The notes below the pieces were generated by a model, which saw only the letters and a program-made list of their open reading frames with translations, did no database searches and was not told the DNA's origin. A stretch of 50,703 nucleotides of DNA from Psychromonas sp. SP041 (GTDB taxonomy: Bacteria > Pseudomonadota > Gammaproteobacteria > Enterobacterales > Psychromonadaceae): positions 1 to 50,703 of the forward strand of contig NZ_CBRF02000034.1 of NCBI RefSeq assembly GCF_000470315.2, read 5' to 3'. Every line of letters begins with the position of its first letter. Position 1 is the first letter of the stretch. A program made the translations under genes and the position numbers. Shown piece after piece: positions 36,141-46,210 of this stretch.

Positions 36141-39100
36141 TTATGACTCTGTACTATTTACTTTTAATGCTTGTTCTTCATCAAATTCAGGAAGCTTTTT
36201 ATGCTCACTGGCAATGAATGAATAGATAACAGGTAAGATAAATAACGTAAATAACGTACCGATTGATAAACCAGCTACGATAACAATACCAATACCAAAA
36301 CGACTCACTGCGCCTGCACCGGTTGCAAATAATAGTGGGATAAGACCCGCTACCATTGCAGCTGTTGTCATTAATATTGGACGTAAACGCACGGTTGCTG
36401 CTTTTTTAACTGCGGCAATTTTATCTAGACCATGATGCAATTGCTCTTCTTTTGCTACTTCAGCAATCAAAATACCATGTTTAGTAATCAATCCCACCAA
36501 GGTTATCAAACCAACCTGAGTGTAGATATTCATAGTTGCAAAACCCCAAGCAAGTGCGAGTAAAGCACCACTAATGGCCAATGGTACGGTCATGATAATA
36601 ACCAATGGATCTCGAATACTTTCAAACTGACTTGCGAGTACTAAAAATATAATAAATAAAGCAAGAATAAAGGTCACGTATAACGCACCACCTTCCGTTA
36701 CAAATTGACGCGCTTCGCCTAAGTAATCATGGCTATAACCTTGTGGCAGTTTAGTGGTTGATAACCCTTCAAAGAAGGTAATTGCCGTGCCCATCGTGAC
36801 ACCCGGCGAAAGTACTGCACCTATTGTTGCACTATTAAGCTGATTAAAGTGCGGTAATGCACGAGGTTCAGCGACTACATTAACGGTAATCAGTTCGCTT
36901 AATGGCACCATGTCATTGTTTTTAGCACGTACATAAAAATCACCTAATTGCTCTGGCGATAAACGATATTTACGTTCTACTTGTGCAATCACTTCATAAC
37001 TACGGCCATTTAAATTAATGCGGTTTAAGTAACCATCACTTAACAATGTCCCCAAAGTAATACCAATATCTTGCATGGTCACACCATAAGCCCCTGCTTT
37101 GTCACGATCAATGCTGATATTCATGGTTGCAGAATCAAAGGCTAAATCTAACTCTGAATAAACAAAGCTTGGATTGGCTTGTGTTTCTGCTAATACATCT
37201 GCTGCAATACTTACTAAACTTTGGAATGGATTAGAAGTAGTAATAACAAATTGTACGGGTAAACCACCCGATGAACCTGGTAACTCAGGTCTTTGGAAAG
37301 TGACTGTCGCCACAGAAGGGATCATACTAAATGCTGGTGTTAATGTTTTAGATAAGTCATCTGGGCTTTTTTCACGTTGGCTCCATGGTTTCATGATAGC
37401 GATACCGAAGGCTTGGTTAGCATTCGGAATACCTGACATCGCTAAGCTACTTTCTACTTCTGGTTGCTTCGCTATTTCGCTAGTGACTAAACGCATGCTA
37501 TTTTCAACAAAGTCCAAGTTGGCATTAGCTGGCGCTTTAGACAACATCATCAGTACACCTTTATCTTCTTTCGGTGCTAACTCTGATGGGATAAATTTAA
37601 AGAGGAATGGCAGTGAAATAAACACTAATAAGGCAAAGATAATAACAGCAGGGCGTCTTAACATAATAATGTTAAGTGCATTGCTATATTTATTCGTTAA
37701 CCCGGTTAGCGTGTTATCAACAGCACGTTCGAATCTATTAGGTTTATGGTTAATCACTAACATTTTGCTACACATCATCGGTGATAATGTTAATGCCACA
37801 ATACCCGATACAAATACCGCACCAGCAAGTGTTAGCGCAAACTCAGTAAAGAGTGAACCGGTAATACCGCCCATCAATGCAATGGGAGCATAAACAGCGG
37901 CTAACGTGATGGTCATGGAAATAACCGGTACTGCAATTTCACGCGTACCAATAATTGCTGCACGGAAAGGGTCTTCACCTGCTTTAATATGGCGATCGAT
38001 ATTTTCTACTACAACAATCGCATCATCTACTACTAAACCAATGGCTAATACCATGGCTAATAGTGTCATTAGGTTGATAGTAAAACCAAACATTTGCATC
38101 ACAACGGCGACACCAATTAGTGATAGCGGAATAGTAATGATTGGAATGAGCACTGCACGCCATGATCCTAAAAATAGAATCATTACAATGAGTACAATTA
38201 ATCCTGCTTCCGCAATGGTTTTAATCACTTCATAAATAGACTCTTCAATCGCAATGGTCGAATCATAAAGCACTTTCATTTTGATTGAACTAGGATTGTT
38301 TTTTTCTAAGTCAGGTAGCATTTTTCTTACATCTGACGTTATATCCAATGGATTTGCGCTTGCAGTTGCATCAATCGCAACAACAACTGCATCATTACCA
38401 TTAGCCATTGCTCGGTAGATGTCATGACTTTTTTCAAGAGAAACGCGCGCAATATCCTGTAGGTGGATTGTTCTACCGTCATCGCGTGTTGCAATGATCA
38501 GGTTTTCTAACTCGCTTGCATTCTTAACCTGGGTCTGTGCACTGCCATTAAACAGAGTGAAATAACCCATTGCTTGGCCTGAAGCAGACTGAATATTATT
38601 AGCTTGTAAAATAGTAATAACATCAGCGGTATTAAGCCTAAAAGCAGCCATACGTTCTGGGTCTAACCAAATGCGCATTGCAAATTTAGTACCACCATAA
38701 AGGTTAACCTTTGCAACACCATTAATACTAAATAACTGTGGTTTAATCACGCGTTCTAAATAGTCGGTAATTTGACTAGAGTTTAATTGCTCACTTGAAA
38801 ATGCAATGTAGATAACAGACGTCGTTGAGCCAGTACTGACATCAATTGTTGGATCTTCTGCATCACTTGGTAGCTGAGAGCTAACACTGTTTACTTTTGC
38901 GAGAATATCCGCCACCGCGCCACTTGGGTCAGTGTTTAGCTTCATATTCACAGTAATGGTTGAACTACCCATGAAACTTTGTGAACTGATAAAGTCGATA
39001 TTATCGGCTTGTGCAATGGCTTGCTCAATCGGTTGAGTGATAAAACCTTGAATTAAATCTGCACTTGCTCCGTAATAGCTGGTGGTTACTGTGACCACCG

Positions 39101-39227
39101 TATTAGTCATCGTAGGGTACTCACGTACCTGCATTTTTGTAAGCGCTTGTACCCCTAATAATACAATCAGCAAACTCAATGAGATTGCTAAAATGGGACG
39201 CTTTATAAAGATATCTGTAAATTTCAT
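36141..39227 (-). CDS. RND multidrug efflux transporter (HAE1 family)
   Basis: At 1028 residues it has the usual AcrB/MexB-type length. It begins MKFTDIFIKRPILA and has the standard two-fold arrangement of 12 transmembrane helices with two large periplasmic loops. The proton-relay Asp pair is in TM4 (GLVVDDAIVVVENI) and the essential Lys is in TM10 (ITKHGILIAEVAKEE). It pumps hydrophobic drugs or toxic compounds out, using proton motive force, through a complex with the adjacent adaptor and an outer-membrane channel. No channel gene is present here, so a TolC-like protein encoded elsewhere must serve. It follows the adaptor gene by 8 bp. The substrate cannot be told from sequence. Confidence 0.92.
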   Translation of the reverse strand: MKFTDIFIKRPILAISLSLLIVLLGVQALTKMQVREYPTMTNTVVTVTTSYYGASADLIQGFITQPIEQAIAQADNIDFISSQSFMGSSTITVNMKLNTDPSGAVADILAKVNSVSSQLPSDAEDPTIDVSTGSTTSVIYIAFSSEQLNSSQITDYLERVIKPQLFSINGVAKVNLYGGTKFAMRIWLDPERMAAFRLNTADVITILQANNIQSASGQAMGYFTLFNGSAQTQVKNASELENLIIATRDDGRTIHLQDIARVSLEKSHDIYRAMANGNDAVVVAIDATASANPLDITSDVRKMLPDLEKNNPSSIKMKVLYDSTIAIEESIYEVIKTIAEAGLIVLIVMILFLGSWRAVLIPIITIPLSLIGVAVVMQMFGFTINLMTLLAMVLAIGLVVDDAIVVVENIDRHIKAGEDPFRAAIIGTREIAVPVISMTITLAAVYAPIALMGGITGSLFTEFALTLAGAVFVSGIVALTLSPMMCSKMLVINHKPNRFERAVDNTLTGLTNKYSNALNIIMLRRPAVIIFALLVFISLPFLFKFIPSELAPKEDKGVLMMLSKAPANANLDFVENSMRLVTSEIAKQPEVESSLAMSGIPNANQAFGIAIMKPWSQREKSPDDLSKTLTPAFSMIPSVATVTFQRPELPGSSGGLPVQFVITTSNPFQSLVSIAADVLAETQANPSFVYSELDLAFDSATMNISIDRDKAGAYGVTMQDIGITLGTLLSDGYLNRINLNGRSYEVIAQVERKYRLSPEQLGDFYVRAKNNDMVPLSELITVNVVAEPRALPHFNQLNSATIGAVLSPGVTMGTAITFFEGLSTTKLPQGYSHDYLGEARQFVTEGGALYVTFILALFIIFLVLASQFESIRDPLVIIMTVPLAISGALLALAWGFATMNIYTQVGLITLVGLITKHGILIAEVAKEEQLHHGLDKIAAVKKAATVRLRPILMTTAAMVAGLIPLLFATGAGAVSRFGIGIVIVAGLSIGTLFTLFILPVIYSFIASEHKKLPEFDEEQALKVNSTES

Positions 39228-39235
39228 AACGTCAC

Positions 39236-40357
39236 CTACAGTGCTGGAAGAACAGAAGGAGTATCAAGTGCATTTGATTCAACGATTTTAACGTGAGAAC
39301 CATTGCTTAATCGAACTTGTCCGCTAGTGGCAATCACATCACTTTCATCTAAGCCAGATAACACATGAACACTATCGCCTTTTGTTTTACCTAATGTGAC
39401 GATTCTTTGTTTCGCTTCTAAAAACGTATTGCCATCATCAGTTTTTTGTTCAGTTAATACATAAACTGTTTCACCGTACAGTGTGTAATTAACGGAGGTA
39501 ACAGGAATGATGATTTGTTTTTTAACGGTCGGTAAAATGATATTTGCTTTAGCAAACATACCTGAACGTATTTTTTGTGCTTCATTCGGGATCGATGCTT
39601 GAATCAGGATAAGTCCACTTTCTGAGTTTACTGCAGGTTCAATCGCAGTGATAACACCAGTAAACGTAGTATCAGGTTGTGCATCAATAAATACATCCAT
39701 TGCTTGGTTTATATGTACTTTGTTAAGATCATTTTGTGCAATAGTAAAACGCATTTGCATACGGCTAATATCTTCCAAACGAACTATTTCAGTGCCATTA
39801 GCTAGATATTGACCTAAAAATACATTTCGTAAACCTGTGATACCAGAGAATGGTGCGCGAATGGTACGCAAACTAATTGTTGCTGCATAACCTTCAATTT
39901 CGCCTTGAAGCGCTAGGTATTCTGCTTGTGCATCATCAACATCACCTTGAGAAACAGAGCCTTTTTTAAGCAATGAATTTAAGCGTTTATAGTTACGTTG
40001 AATAGAAGGTAAACGTGCTTTGGCTGCTTTTAAGTTCGCTTGTTCTACTTCGCTATCTTGGTAAACAATAGGGTCACCTTTTTGTAATTTTTGACCAGAT
40101 ACAAAATTTATTTTAGATACTTTACCGGCCACTTCATTGGTAATTGTGACGCCTTGCATTGGCTCAATAAAACCGATAGCACGTAAATGAGGAGTCCAAT
40201 CTTCAAATTTTACAGTAGTCGCTGTGACTGGGAATTCAGGAATAGGACGCGATGAAAGGTATTCGTTTATTTTTTTAGCTTTAAACATATTAAAGCCAAT
40301 CACAGTACCAAATACAAGTATTGCTAAGATGATTGCCGACGCTATCCATTTTTTCAT
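39236..40357 (-). CDS. RND efflux periplasmic adaptor (membrane fusion protein)
   Basis: The protein has 373 residues. An N-terminal membrane anchor (about residues 5-25) has no lipobox cysteine, so the adaptor is held by a helix. The biotinyl-lipoyl-like halves flank a coiled-coil hairpin: GVTITNEVAGKVSKINFVSGQ leads in, QANLKAAKARLPSIQRNYKR lies in the hairpin, and TIRAPFSGITGLRNVFLGQY follows it. Beta-barrel and membrane-proximal domains complete the protein. It bridges the inner-membrane pump and the outer-membrane channel. Its start overlaps the TetR gene stop by 4 bp (ATGA), so regulator, adaptor and pump are one operon. Confidence 0.92.
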   Translation of the reverse strand: MKKWIASAIILAILVFGTVIGFNMFKAKKINEYLSSRPIPEFPVTATTVKFEDWTPHLRAIGFIEPMQGVTITNEVAGKVSKINFVSGQKLQKGDPIVYQDSEVEQANLKAAKARLPSIQRNYKRLNSLLKKGSVSQGDVDDAQAEYLALQGEIEGYAATISLRTIRAPFSGITGLRNVFLGQYLANGTEIVRLEDISRMQMRFTIAQNDLNKVHINQAMDVFIDAQPDTTFTGVITAIEPAVNSESGLILIQASIPNEAQKIRSGMFAKANIILPTVKKQIIIPVTSVNYTLYGETVYVLTEQKTDDGNTFLEAKQRIVTLGKTKGDSVHVLSGLDESDVIATSGQVRLSNGSHVKIVESNALDTPSVLPAL

Positions 40358-40944
40358 TGAATGATTCCTGTTGATTTAAAATGTGGGTTTTGAATGATAT
40401 TCCATGACGCGTCTCGTACTTGTTGTAACTGTTTTTGGTCAGGAGTCACACGTTCTCGTATTACTTGTTTTGCCAACGAAATGGCTGTGTCTATACTGAC
40501 TGCTATTAATGCAAATAATTGCCAGTTCAAAAATTTTTTTGCATCAATACCTTGCTGATAAAAGGAAATGAGTGGCTTAAAGGCTTCATTTTCAAATAAA
40601 GTGATACCTTTTTGGTCTACATTAGGTATGCAATGAAGCACTTCGATCAACGTTAAACGTCTAGGGTTCGCGATGACATAATCAAATATATTTTTCCATA
40701 CTAAATCGTATTTTTTCTTTGCTGTGGAGCAGTCATCAAAGCCAGCTAGAATAGTATTAGCTGATTGTTCTCGGATAAATTTTTGTAGCTCATTCATTAA
40801 TGCTTCTTTGCTATCAAAGTAACGATAAAGCGTACCTGCCGCAACGCCTGCGGTATCTGCTAGATTTTGCATGGAAAAAGCATAAAAACCTCGCTCTGCC
40901 AAAACACATTCTGCCGCAACTAAAATTTTGATTCGCTTGTCCAT
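40354..40944 (-). CDS. TetR-family repressor of the adjacent efflux operon
   Basis: The product has 196 residues from the ATG at 40944. The frame also has an ATG at 40974, but that one lies inside a palindrome that looks like the operator, and the family normally starts close to KRIKILVAAECVLAERGF. The helix-turn-helix is at about residues 20-50 (MQNLADTAGVAAGTLYRYFDSKEAL). The C-terminal ligand domain has no recognisable specificity. It lies first in the operon with the adaptor and pump and probably represses all three, released by a pump substrate (inference from family and position). Confidence 0.88.
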   Translation of the reverse strand: MDKRIKILVAAECVLAERGFYAFSMQNLADTAGVAAGTLYRYFDSKEALMNELQKFIREQSANTILAGFDDCSTAKKKYDLVWKNIFDYVIANPRRLTLIEVLHCIPNVDQKGITLFENEAFKPLISFYQQGIDAKKFLNWQLFALIAVSIDTAISLAKQVIRERVTPDQKQLQQVRDASWNIIQNPHFKSTGIIQ

Positions 40945-40961
40945 AAGACCACTTTGAAATG

Positions 40962-40975
40962 AATGAACGTTCATT
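40962..40975. promoter_or_regulatory. Candidate TetR operator
   Basis: AATGAACGTTCATT is a perfect 14-bp palindrome 17 bp before the preferred tetR start. The TGAACGTTCA core is of the type bound by several TetR-family repressors. It is well placed for autoregulation of the efflux operon. Confidence 0.7.
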
Positions 40976-41189
40976 ATCGTTTAATGTGAAGTGATTGCAA
41001 TCTTAAAATGAGAATTAATATAAATATTATTGTGATCTACAATACAGGAATTTTTGACATTAAAAGTGAAAATATCTTTAAATTAATGCGTTAATTACCT
41101 AATCGACGCTATCTATATTTCTACGCTAGCTTTCAATTAAAAGATCAGTAAAATCGAATGGCTTTTTCTTTTTAAATTTAGGAAATACT

Positions 41190-43199
41190 ATGAAACTAAA
41201 TCCTGGACAAGACGCCGCGGTTAAAACGATTTCTGGCCCTTGTTTAGTGCTGGCTGGTGCTGGTAGTGGTAAAACACGCGTGATCACGAATAAAATCGCT
41301 TATTTAATACAACACTGTGATTATTTGGCGAAGAATATTGTTGCGGTAACATTTACCAATAAAGCGGCACGAGAAATGAAAGAGCGTGTCAGTGAAACCT
41401 TAGGCAGGAAAGAATCTCGCGGTTTAATGGTTTCTACTTTTCATTCATTGGGTTTAGAAATCATTAAACGAGAAATAAAAACGTTAGGGATGAAAGCCGG
41501 TTTTACGCTCTTTGATGATCAAGATACCTTAGCGTTATTAAAAGAATTAACTGAGAAACAATTAAAAGAAGATACTGATTTATTAAAAGCGTTAGTAACA
41601 CAAATTTCTAATTGGAAAAATGCACTTATTCTACCTCCTCAAGCAATCAAGCAAGCTAAAGGTGAGAGAGACGTTATCTTTGCGCATTGTTATGATTTAT
41701 ACCAACGTCAATTAAAAGCCTATAACGCCTTAGATTTCGATGATTTAATTGTTTTACCTACTTTATTACTAAAATTTAAAGAAGAAGTCCGCTTACGTTG
41801 GCAGAAGAAAATTCGTTATTTATTAGTGGATGAATATCAAGATACTAATACTAGTCAATATGAGTTGATTAAATCTTTAGTGGGAGAAAGAGCACGCTTC
41901 ACCGTGGTAGGAGACGATGACCAATCGATCTATTCTTGGCGCGGTGCCCGACCTGAAAACTTAGTCTTGTTACAAAGAGATTTTCCGCAACTCAAAGTCA
42001 TTAAATTGGAGCAAAATTACCGTTCTAGTCAACGTGTATTGAAAGCAGCGAATGTACTCATTGCGAATAATCCTCATGAATTCGATAAACGTTTATTTAG
42101 TGAATTAGCTTATGGTGAATCACTTAAAGTATTGTTAGCTAAAAATGAACAAAATGAGGCAGAAAGAGTTGTTATGGAAATTTCTGGTCATAAATTCATG
42201 AATGGTGCTAATTTTAAAGATTACGCTGTTTTATACCGAGGCAATCATCAAAGTCGTTTATTAGAAAAAGTGATGATGGAAAATCGTATCCCTTACAAAA
42301 TAAGTGGTGGAACGTCATTTTTTGCTCGTAGTGAAGTAAAAGACATCATGGCTTATTTAAAATTGTTAGTGAATCACGATGATGAGAATGCATTTATTCG
42401 TGTGGTTAATAAACCTCCTAGAGGGATCGGGGCAGTGAGCCGTGAAAAGCTAGGTAATTATGCTAATTTACGCCATATCAGTATGTTTTCGGCTAGCTTT
42501 GAGCTTGGCTTAGAGCAAACCTTAAATGGTAAATCGTTACATACACTGCAAGCGTTTACGCGTTGGTTAGTTGAATTAAATGATCGTTTAAAAAAAGAAG
42601 ATGATATTGATGTAGTAAGAGACTTAATTCGTGATATTGGTTATGAAGATTGGTTATACGAAAATAGTCCAAGCCCTAAAGCTGCCGAGATGCAAATGAA
42701 GAACGTTTCCACACTTTTTAAGTGGGTGACTGAAATGCTGAAAGGCGATGACTTAGATGAGGAAATGACATTAGAGCAGGTAGTTGCACGATTAACATTA
42801 CGTGATATGTTATCTCGTAATGAAAGTGAAGAAGAATTAGATCAAGTGCAATTAATGACATTGCATGCATCGAAAGGGCTAGAGTTCCCTTACGTTTATA
42901 TGATTGGTATGGAAGAAGGTTTATTACCGCATCAAGTCAGTATTGATGAAGACAATGTCGAAGAAGAACGACGTTTAGCCTATGTTGGTATTACACGAGC
43001 ACAAAAAGAATTAACATTTACTTTAGCTAAAGAGCGTAGTCAGTATGGGGAAACAATTAAACCGATCCCAAGTCGTTTTTTAAATGAGTTACCACAGGAA
43101 GATGTGGAGTGGGAAAGTGGCCCTAAGAAACGCACTGAAGATCAAAAGAAGCAATTAGCAGATAAAGGCATTGCAAACTTGAAAGCATTATTTGATTAA
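41190..43199 (+). CDS. rep: ATP-dependent DNA helicase Rep
   Basis: The protein has 669 residues (E. coli Rep has 673). It is a superfamily 1 3'-5' helicase. Visible motifs: Walker [16 protein letters not shown], motif Ia [11 protein letters not shown], motif [12 protein letters not shown], motif [16 protein letters not shown], motif IV LEQNYRS, motif [16 protein letters not shown], and motif [14 protein letters not shown]. Segment-by-segment it is closer to Rep than to UvrD (for example [11 protein letters not shown] and [14 protein letters not shown]). Rep clears proteins ahead of the replication fork. It is divergent from the TetR operon. Confidence 0.96.
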   Translation: MKLNPGQDAAVKTISGPCLVLAGAGSGKTRVITNKIAYLIQHCDYLAKNIVAVTFTNKAAREMKERVSETLGRKESRGLMVSTFHSLGLEIIKREIKTLGMKAGFTLFDDQDTLALLKELTEKQLKEDTDLLKALVTQISNWKNALILPPQAIKQAKGERDVIFAHCYDLYQRQLKAYNALDFDDLIVLPTLLLKFKEEVRLRWQKKIRYLLVDEYQDTNTSQYELIKSLVGERARFTVVGDDDQSIYSWRGARPENLVLLQRDFPQLKVIKLEQNYRSSQRVLKAANVLIANNPHEFDKRLFSELAYGESLKVLLAKNEQNEAERVVMEISGHKFMNGANFKDYAVLYRGNHQSRLLEKVMMENRIPYKISGGTSFFARSEVKDIMAYLKLLVNHDDENAFIRVVNKPPRGIGAVSREKLGNYANLRHISMFSASFELGLEQTLNGKSLHTLQAFTRWLVELNDRLKKEDDIDVVRDLIRDIGYEDWLYENSPSPKAAEMQMKNVSTLFKWVTEMLKGDDLDEEMTLEQVVARLTLRDMLSRNESEEELDQVQLMTLHASKGLEFPYVYMIGMEEGLLPHQVSIDEDNVEEERRLAYVGITRAQKELTFTLAKERSQYGETIKPIPSRFLNELPQEDVEWESGPKKRTEDQKKQLADKGIANLKALFD

Positions 43200-43306
43200 T
43201 AATAAACAACAATACGAATCTATAGCTAAAGACTATTTCTAGAAGTGATAAGCGATATTAATCTCAATTAGTTATCGTTTGTTATTTCGCCTAATAACAC
43301 CACCGC

Positions 43307-43324
43307 AACAAACGCATGTTTGTT
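43307..43324. promoter_or_regulatory. Inverted repeat upstream of the peroxiredoxin-glutaredoxin gene
   Basis: AACAAAC (43307-43313) and GTTTGTT (43318-43324) flank GCAT, about 44 bases before the start codon. It may be an operator or a leader hairpin. It does not match the OxyR four-tetrad ATAG consensus. Confidence 0.35.
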
Positions 43325-43367
43325 AGCAAACTTAATATAAATAATTGAAAATTTTTAGGAGCAATAC

Positions 43368-44099
43368 ATGTTAGATAATATCGAAGGTCAAAGCGTACCA
43401 TCAGCAACTTTCCCAACTCGCCAAGGCGATGAATGGGTTAATGTGACAACCGACGAATTATTCAAAGGTAAAACAGTGGTTGTATTTGCATTACCAGGTG
43501 CATTTACACCAACTTGTTCTTCTACACATTTACCTCGTTATAATGAATTAGCAGGTGTATTAAAAGAAAATGGTGTTGATGAAATCATTTGTTTAAGTGT
43601 TAATGATACTTTTGTTATGAATGCATGGCTTGCAGATCAAGAAGCTGAAAATATCACTGTGGTACCAGATGGTAGCGGTGAATTTACTGAAGGCATGGGC
43701 ATGTTAGTTAATAAAAATGACATTGGTTTTGGTAAGCGTAGCTGGCGCTACAGTATGTTGGTTAAAGATGGCGTAATTGAAAAAATGTTCATCGAGCCAA
43801 ATCAACCAGGTGACCCGTTTGAAGTTTCTGATGCAGATACTATGTTAAATTATGTCAACCCAAATGCTAAAGCACCTGCTGCAGTTGCCTTGTTAACTAA
43901 GCCTGGTTGTCCTTTCTGCGAAAAAGCGAAAGCGGCATTGAAAGATAACAATATTAGTTTTGAAGAGATTGTATTGGGTAAAGATGCAACAAGCATTAGT
44001 TTGAAAGCAATGACAGGTCAAACGACTGTGCCACAACTTTTTGTTGATGGTAAACATATCGGTGATAGTGATGCAGCGGTGGCTTATGCTAATAGTTAA
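43368..44099 (+). CDS. Hybrid peroxiredoxin-glutaredoxin (Prx5-Grx)
   Basis: The protein has 243 residues. The N-terminal Prx5-type domain (about 1-160) has the peroxidatic Cys50 in [15 protein letters not shown] short Pro/Ala linker (about 164-172) joins a C-terminal glutaredoxin domain with the dithiol active site CPFC at 181-184 and [14 protein letters not shown] for glutathione binding. The fused glutaredoxin lets glutathione reduce the peroxidase directly. AGGAG precedes the ATG. A terminator separates it from the broken flavoprotein gene downstream. The gene is a typical peroxide-defence member and a likely OxyR target, but I cannot identify an OxyR site upstream. Confidence 0.95.
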   Translation: MLDNIEGQSVPSATFPTRQGDEWVNVTTDELFKGKTVVVFALPGAFTPTCSSTHLPRYNELAGVLKENGVDEIICLSVNDTFVMNAWLADQEAENITVVPDGSGEFTEGMGMLVNKNDIGFGKRSWRYSMLVKDGVIEKMFIEPNQPGDPFEVSDADTMLNYVNPNAKAPAAVALLTKPGCPFCEKAKAALKDNNISFEEIVLGKDATSISLKAMTGQTTVPQLFVDGKHIGDSDAAVAYANS

Positions 44100-44118
44100 T
44101 CATCATCAATGATTAACT

Positions 44119-44158
44119 AAAGCGTATGTTCTTTTCATAAGGCATACGCTTTTTTTTA
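44119..44158 (+). terminator. Terminator of the peroxiredoxin-glutaredoxin gene
   Basis: AAAGCGTATG (44119-44128) pairs with CATACGCTTT (44143-44152) across a 14-base loop and is followed by a T-run. Confidence 0.9.
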
Positions 44159-44195
44159 TTCAAAATTCACAAAAAAAACCATAGCGAGAAACAAT

Positions 44196-44545
44196 ATGAA
44201 GCAAGTTAATGTACAAGTTGCCATTATTGGTGGTGGAACTGCAGGTTTAGCAGCTTACCGTGCAGCTAAACAAAAAACAGATTCTGTGTTATTAATACCA
44301 ATGGAATTAAATAAGTGATCAGGGGTTGCGTAGGAAAAATTAACACTAATAAGGCGTGAGTTGTAGGAGATAGTTGTTCTCACTTCAAAACTCACAACGC
44401 AGTTAGGGGTGATTTTAACCAGCAAGAATGATCACCTTATTAATTCTTTTGGTATAAAGCCACTTTTATATCTGAAACACAGTTACAAATTGACCAACAT
44501 ACGATTGTTATTTTGAACAGTGAAATAAATGTTAACCGTTTATAG
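44196..44545 (+). pseudogene. Relic of a dihydrolipoamide-dehydrogenase-like flavoprotein gene
   Basis: From ATG 44196 the frame reads MKQVNVQVAIIGGGTAGLAA and on to SVLLI, the N-terminal FAD-binding beta-alpha-beta fold (GxGxxG) of the pyridine nucleotide-disulfide oxidoreductase family. It then runs into a fold-back repeat at 44295 and stops at 44316-44318 after 40 codons; an intact family member has about 450-480 residues. Beyond the repeat, from 44456, a different frame reads KATFISETQLQIDQHT before a stop at 44543. I think this is a scrap of the same protein from about residue 120. The CxxxxC redox segment and everything after it are gone. Related oxidoreductase genes neighbour Prx5-Grx genes in other marine gammaproteobacteria, which fits this being a lost partner. 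Confidence 0.8.
44295..44455. repeat. Fold-back repeat copy 3 (161 bp) inside the oxidoreductase relic
   Basis: The left end ATACCAATGGAATTAAATAA and the right end, read in reverse as ATACCAAAAGAATTAATAAG, match as inverted repeats that continue through TGATCA on both sides. Inner blocks (TTGC, AAAATTA/AAAATCA, CTAA, GCGT, GAGTT) also recur inverted, so the whole element folds back. Its length and ATACCAA ends equal those of the two copies at 21835-22159, although the interior sequence differs. Confidence 0.78.
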
Positions 44546-45403
44546 ATAAGTTAGAGCAAAACCGATGAAAATCACAAAGCCGACATAATTATTATCTAAG
44601 AAAGCTTTAAAGCAGGCTGTTTTATTACGATCTTTAATCCGGTGTTGCTGCTGTAAAAATAAAAATCCTGCAATGGTTAAACCTATATAATACAACCAAG
44701 TTAATTGCTCTAAAACACCCACAAGAGCCAATATTAGTAATGTTGCTAACTGTAATAATCCGATAATTAATTTATCGTTTTTTCCAAATAAAATAGCCGT
44801 CGATTTTATGCCTATTTTAAGATCGTCTTCTTTATCAACCATGCCGTACATAGTGTCATAGGCAATCGTCCATGTGATGTTAGCGAGAAATAACAACCAT
44901 ATAGAATTAGAAAGAGCGTTGGCTTCTGCAGCATAAGCCATCGGAATGGACCAAGAAAAAGCAAGGCCTAATACAAATTGAGGCAAGTGAGTAAAACGCT
45001 TCATAAACGGATAAGCAAAGGCGAGTAATAAACCGATAACTGAAAGCTGGATGGTCAGGATATTCTGTGTCAATACTAATAAAAATGATGACAATGCTAA
45101 GATTAAAAAGAGATAAACAGCTTCTTTGCTAGTCGCTCTGCCTGATGGTAAAGGCCTGTTTTTAGTGCGAGCAACAAACCCATCGACTTTTCTGTCGGCA
45201 AAATCATTGATCACACAACCAGCGCTGCGCATTAAAAATACCCCTAAGCAAAAAACAATTAACACGCTTATATCGGGTAAACCTTGCCCTGCTATCCATA
45301 ATGCCCATAATGTTGGCCACAATAATAAAAGCGTGCCAATCGGTTTGTCGACGCGCATTAGCTCTATTAATGCTTGGCGCTTAGGGGGATTTAAATAAAC
45401 CAT
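44540..45403 (-). CDS. ubiA: 4-hydroxybenzoate octaprenyltransferase
   Basis: The protein has 287 residues (E. coli UbiA has 290). It is an integral membrane prenyltransferase of ubiquinone synthesis. The first Asp-rich motif is [20 protein letters not shown] near residues 66-85. The second is in [20 protein letters not shown] near 180-200. N-terminal [16 protein letters not shown] is typical, and about eight hydrophobic helices are visible. Its start overlaps the ubiC stop by one base, so they are coupled as ubiC-ubiA. Its 3' end slightly overlaps the oxidoreductase relic. Confidence 0.96.
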   Translation of the reverse strand: MVYLNPPKRQALIELMRVDKPIGTLLLLWPTLWALWIAGQGLPDISVLIVFCLGVFLMRSAGCVINDFADRKVDGFVARTKNRPLPSGRATSKEAVYLFLILALSSFLLVLTQNILTIQLSVIGLLLAFAYPFMKRFTHLPQFVLGLAFSWSIPMAYAAEANALSNSIWLLFLANITWTIAYDTMYGMVDKEDDLKIGIKSTAILFGKNDKLIIGLLQLATLLILALVGVLEQLTWLYYIGLTIAGFLFLQQQHRIKDRNKTACFKAFLDNNYVGFVIFIGFALTYL

Positions 45404-45960
45404 TATTTATAAATTCCAGAGGCAGGTAAAAAAACTTCACTGACCAGTAAAGGTTTGTTTTCAATGTAAAATAATGAACGCCTTGCCCAAAGGGAATGTT
45501 TACAAGATTGCTGTAATGAACCACACAGTTCATGTAATTCAGAGCCAACAACAAACTCTGCGACTTCAATCTTACCGCGTTGTAATGTCTTATTTTGAAA
45601 CAAAAACTTACCTAATGATTCAGAACCAATATTAGCGAGTTTTTGTTGCTTGTTAGAAAGTGTCTGAAATGGAATTTCTGTTTGTGCGAATATGTTAGCA
45701 ATACCATCACAGTGTAAAAGCACTTCACGTACTAATACTTGCTCTGGTGCAGGAAATAATTGAGAGAGCGTTGATTCATTCGTATTTGTATTCAGCTGTT
45801 GTTTTACTTCTACAGTAAATTTTTCACATCGTTGTTCAAGTTTTTTAGTTAAAGATACCTCATCTAATAACCAAGAGAGTACTTGCTTAGTGCAATTTTT
45901 TGGATGACTGTTTTCTTGCCAATGAGTGGATGAAACAATGTTCAGTAACTGATTAAACAT
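45403..45960 (-). CDS. ubiC: Chorismate lyase
   Basis: The protein has 185 residues. It cleaves chorismate to 4-hydroxybenzoate and pyruvate, the first committed step of ubiquinone synthesis. Family features are [19 protein letters not shown] near residue 30-48, [12 protein letters not shown] near 74-85, LGKFLFQNK near 115, and [23 protein letters not shown] at the C-terminus with the active-site Arg and Glu. Sequence identity to E. coli UbiC is low, as usual for this protein, but position before ubiA supports the call. Confidence 0.93.
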   Translation of the reverse strand: MFNQLLNIVSSTHWQENSHPKNCTKQVLSWLLDEVSLTKKLEQRCEKFTVEVKQQLNTNTNESTLSQLFPAPEQVLVREVLLHCDGIANIFAQTEIPFQTLSNKQQKLANIGSESLGKFLFQNKTLQRGKIEVAEFVVGSELHELCGSLQQSCKHSLWARRSLFYIENKPLLVSEVFLPASGIYK

Positions 45961-46210
45961 ACAAACCTTTTATTTTAAATCGTTTTATTTATGGTTATCA
46001 AGTGATTGATGCTTGTGAATTTACTATTGCCAATACCATTAAATTTATTACTTTATGTTCACTAGTAAACTTTGGAACAGGCTAAAAATGGCTAGTATTT
46101 ATACTTTTATAAAGTTTTTCATTAAGAAATACTTTTTTATCCACAATCTTAGACAGAGATTGATATTATATCATCCAAAAATATTAACGTCTTAGTTGAA
46201 GGAATAAACA

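Noticed and set aside
37174-38235. Two long forward frames (239 and 109 codons) opposite the RND pump gene
   Set aside because: Both lie wholly antisense to a well-conserved transporter and match nothing I recognise.
43200-43290. GATAAGCGATATT...TTATCG resembling an OxyR site before Prx5-Grx
   Set aside because: The tetrads do not fall at the ATAG-N7-CTAT-N7-ATAG-N7-CTAT spacing. Only one arm is approximate.
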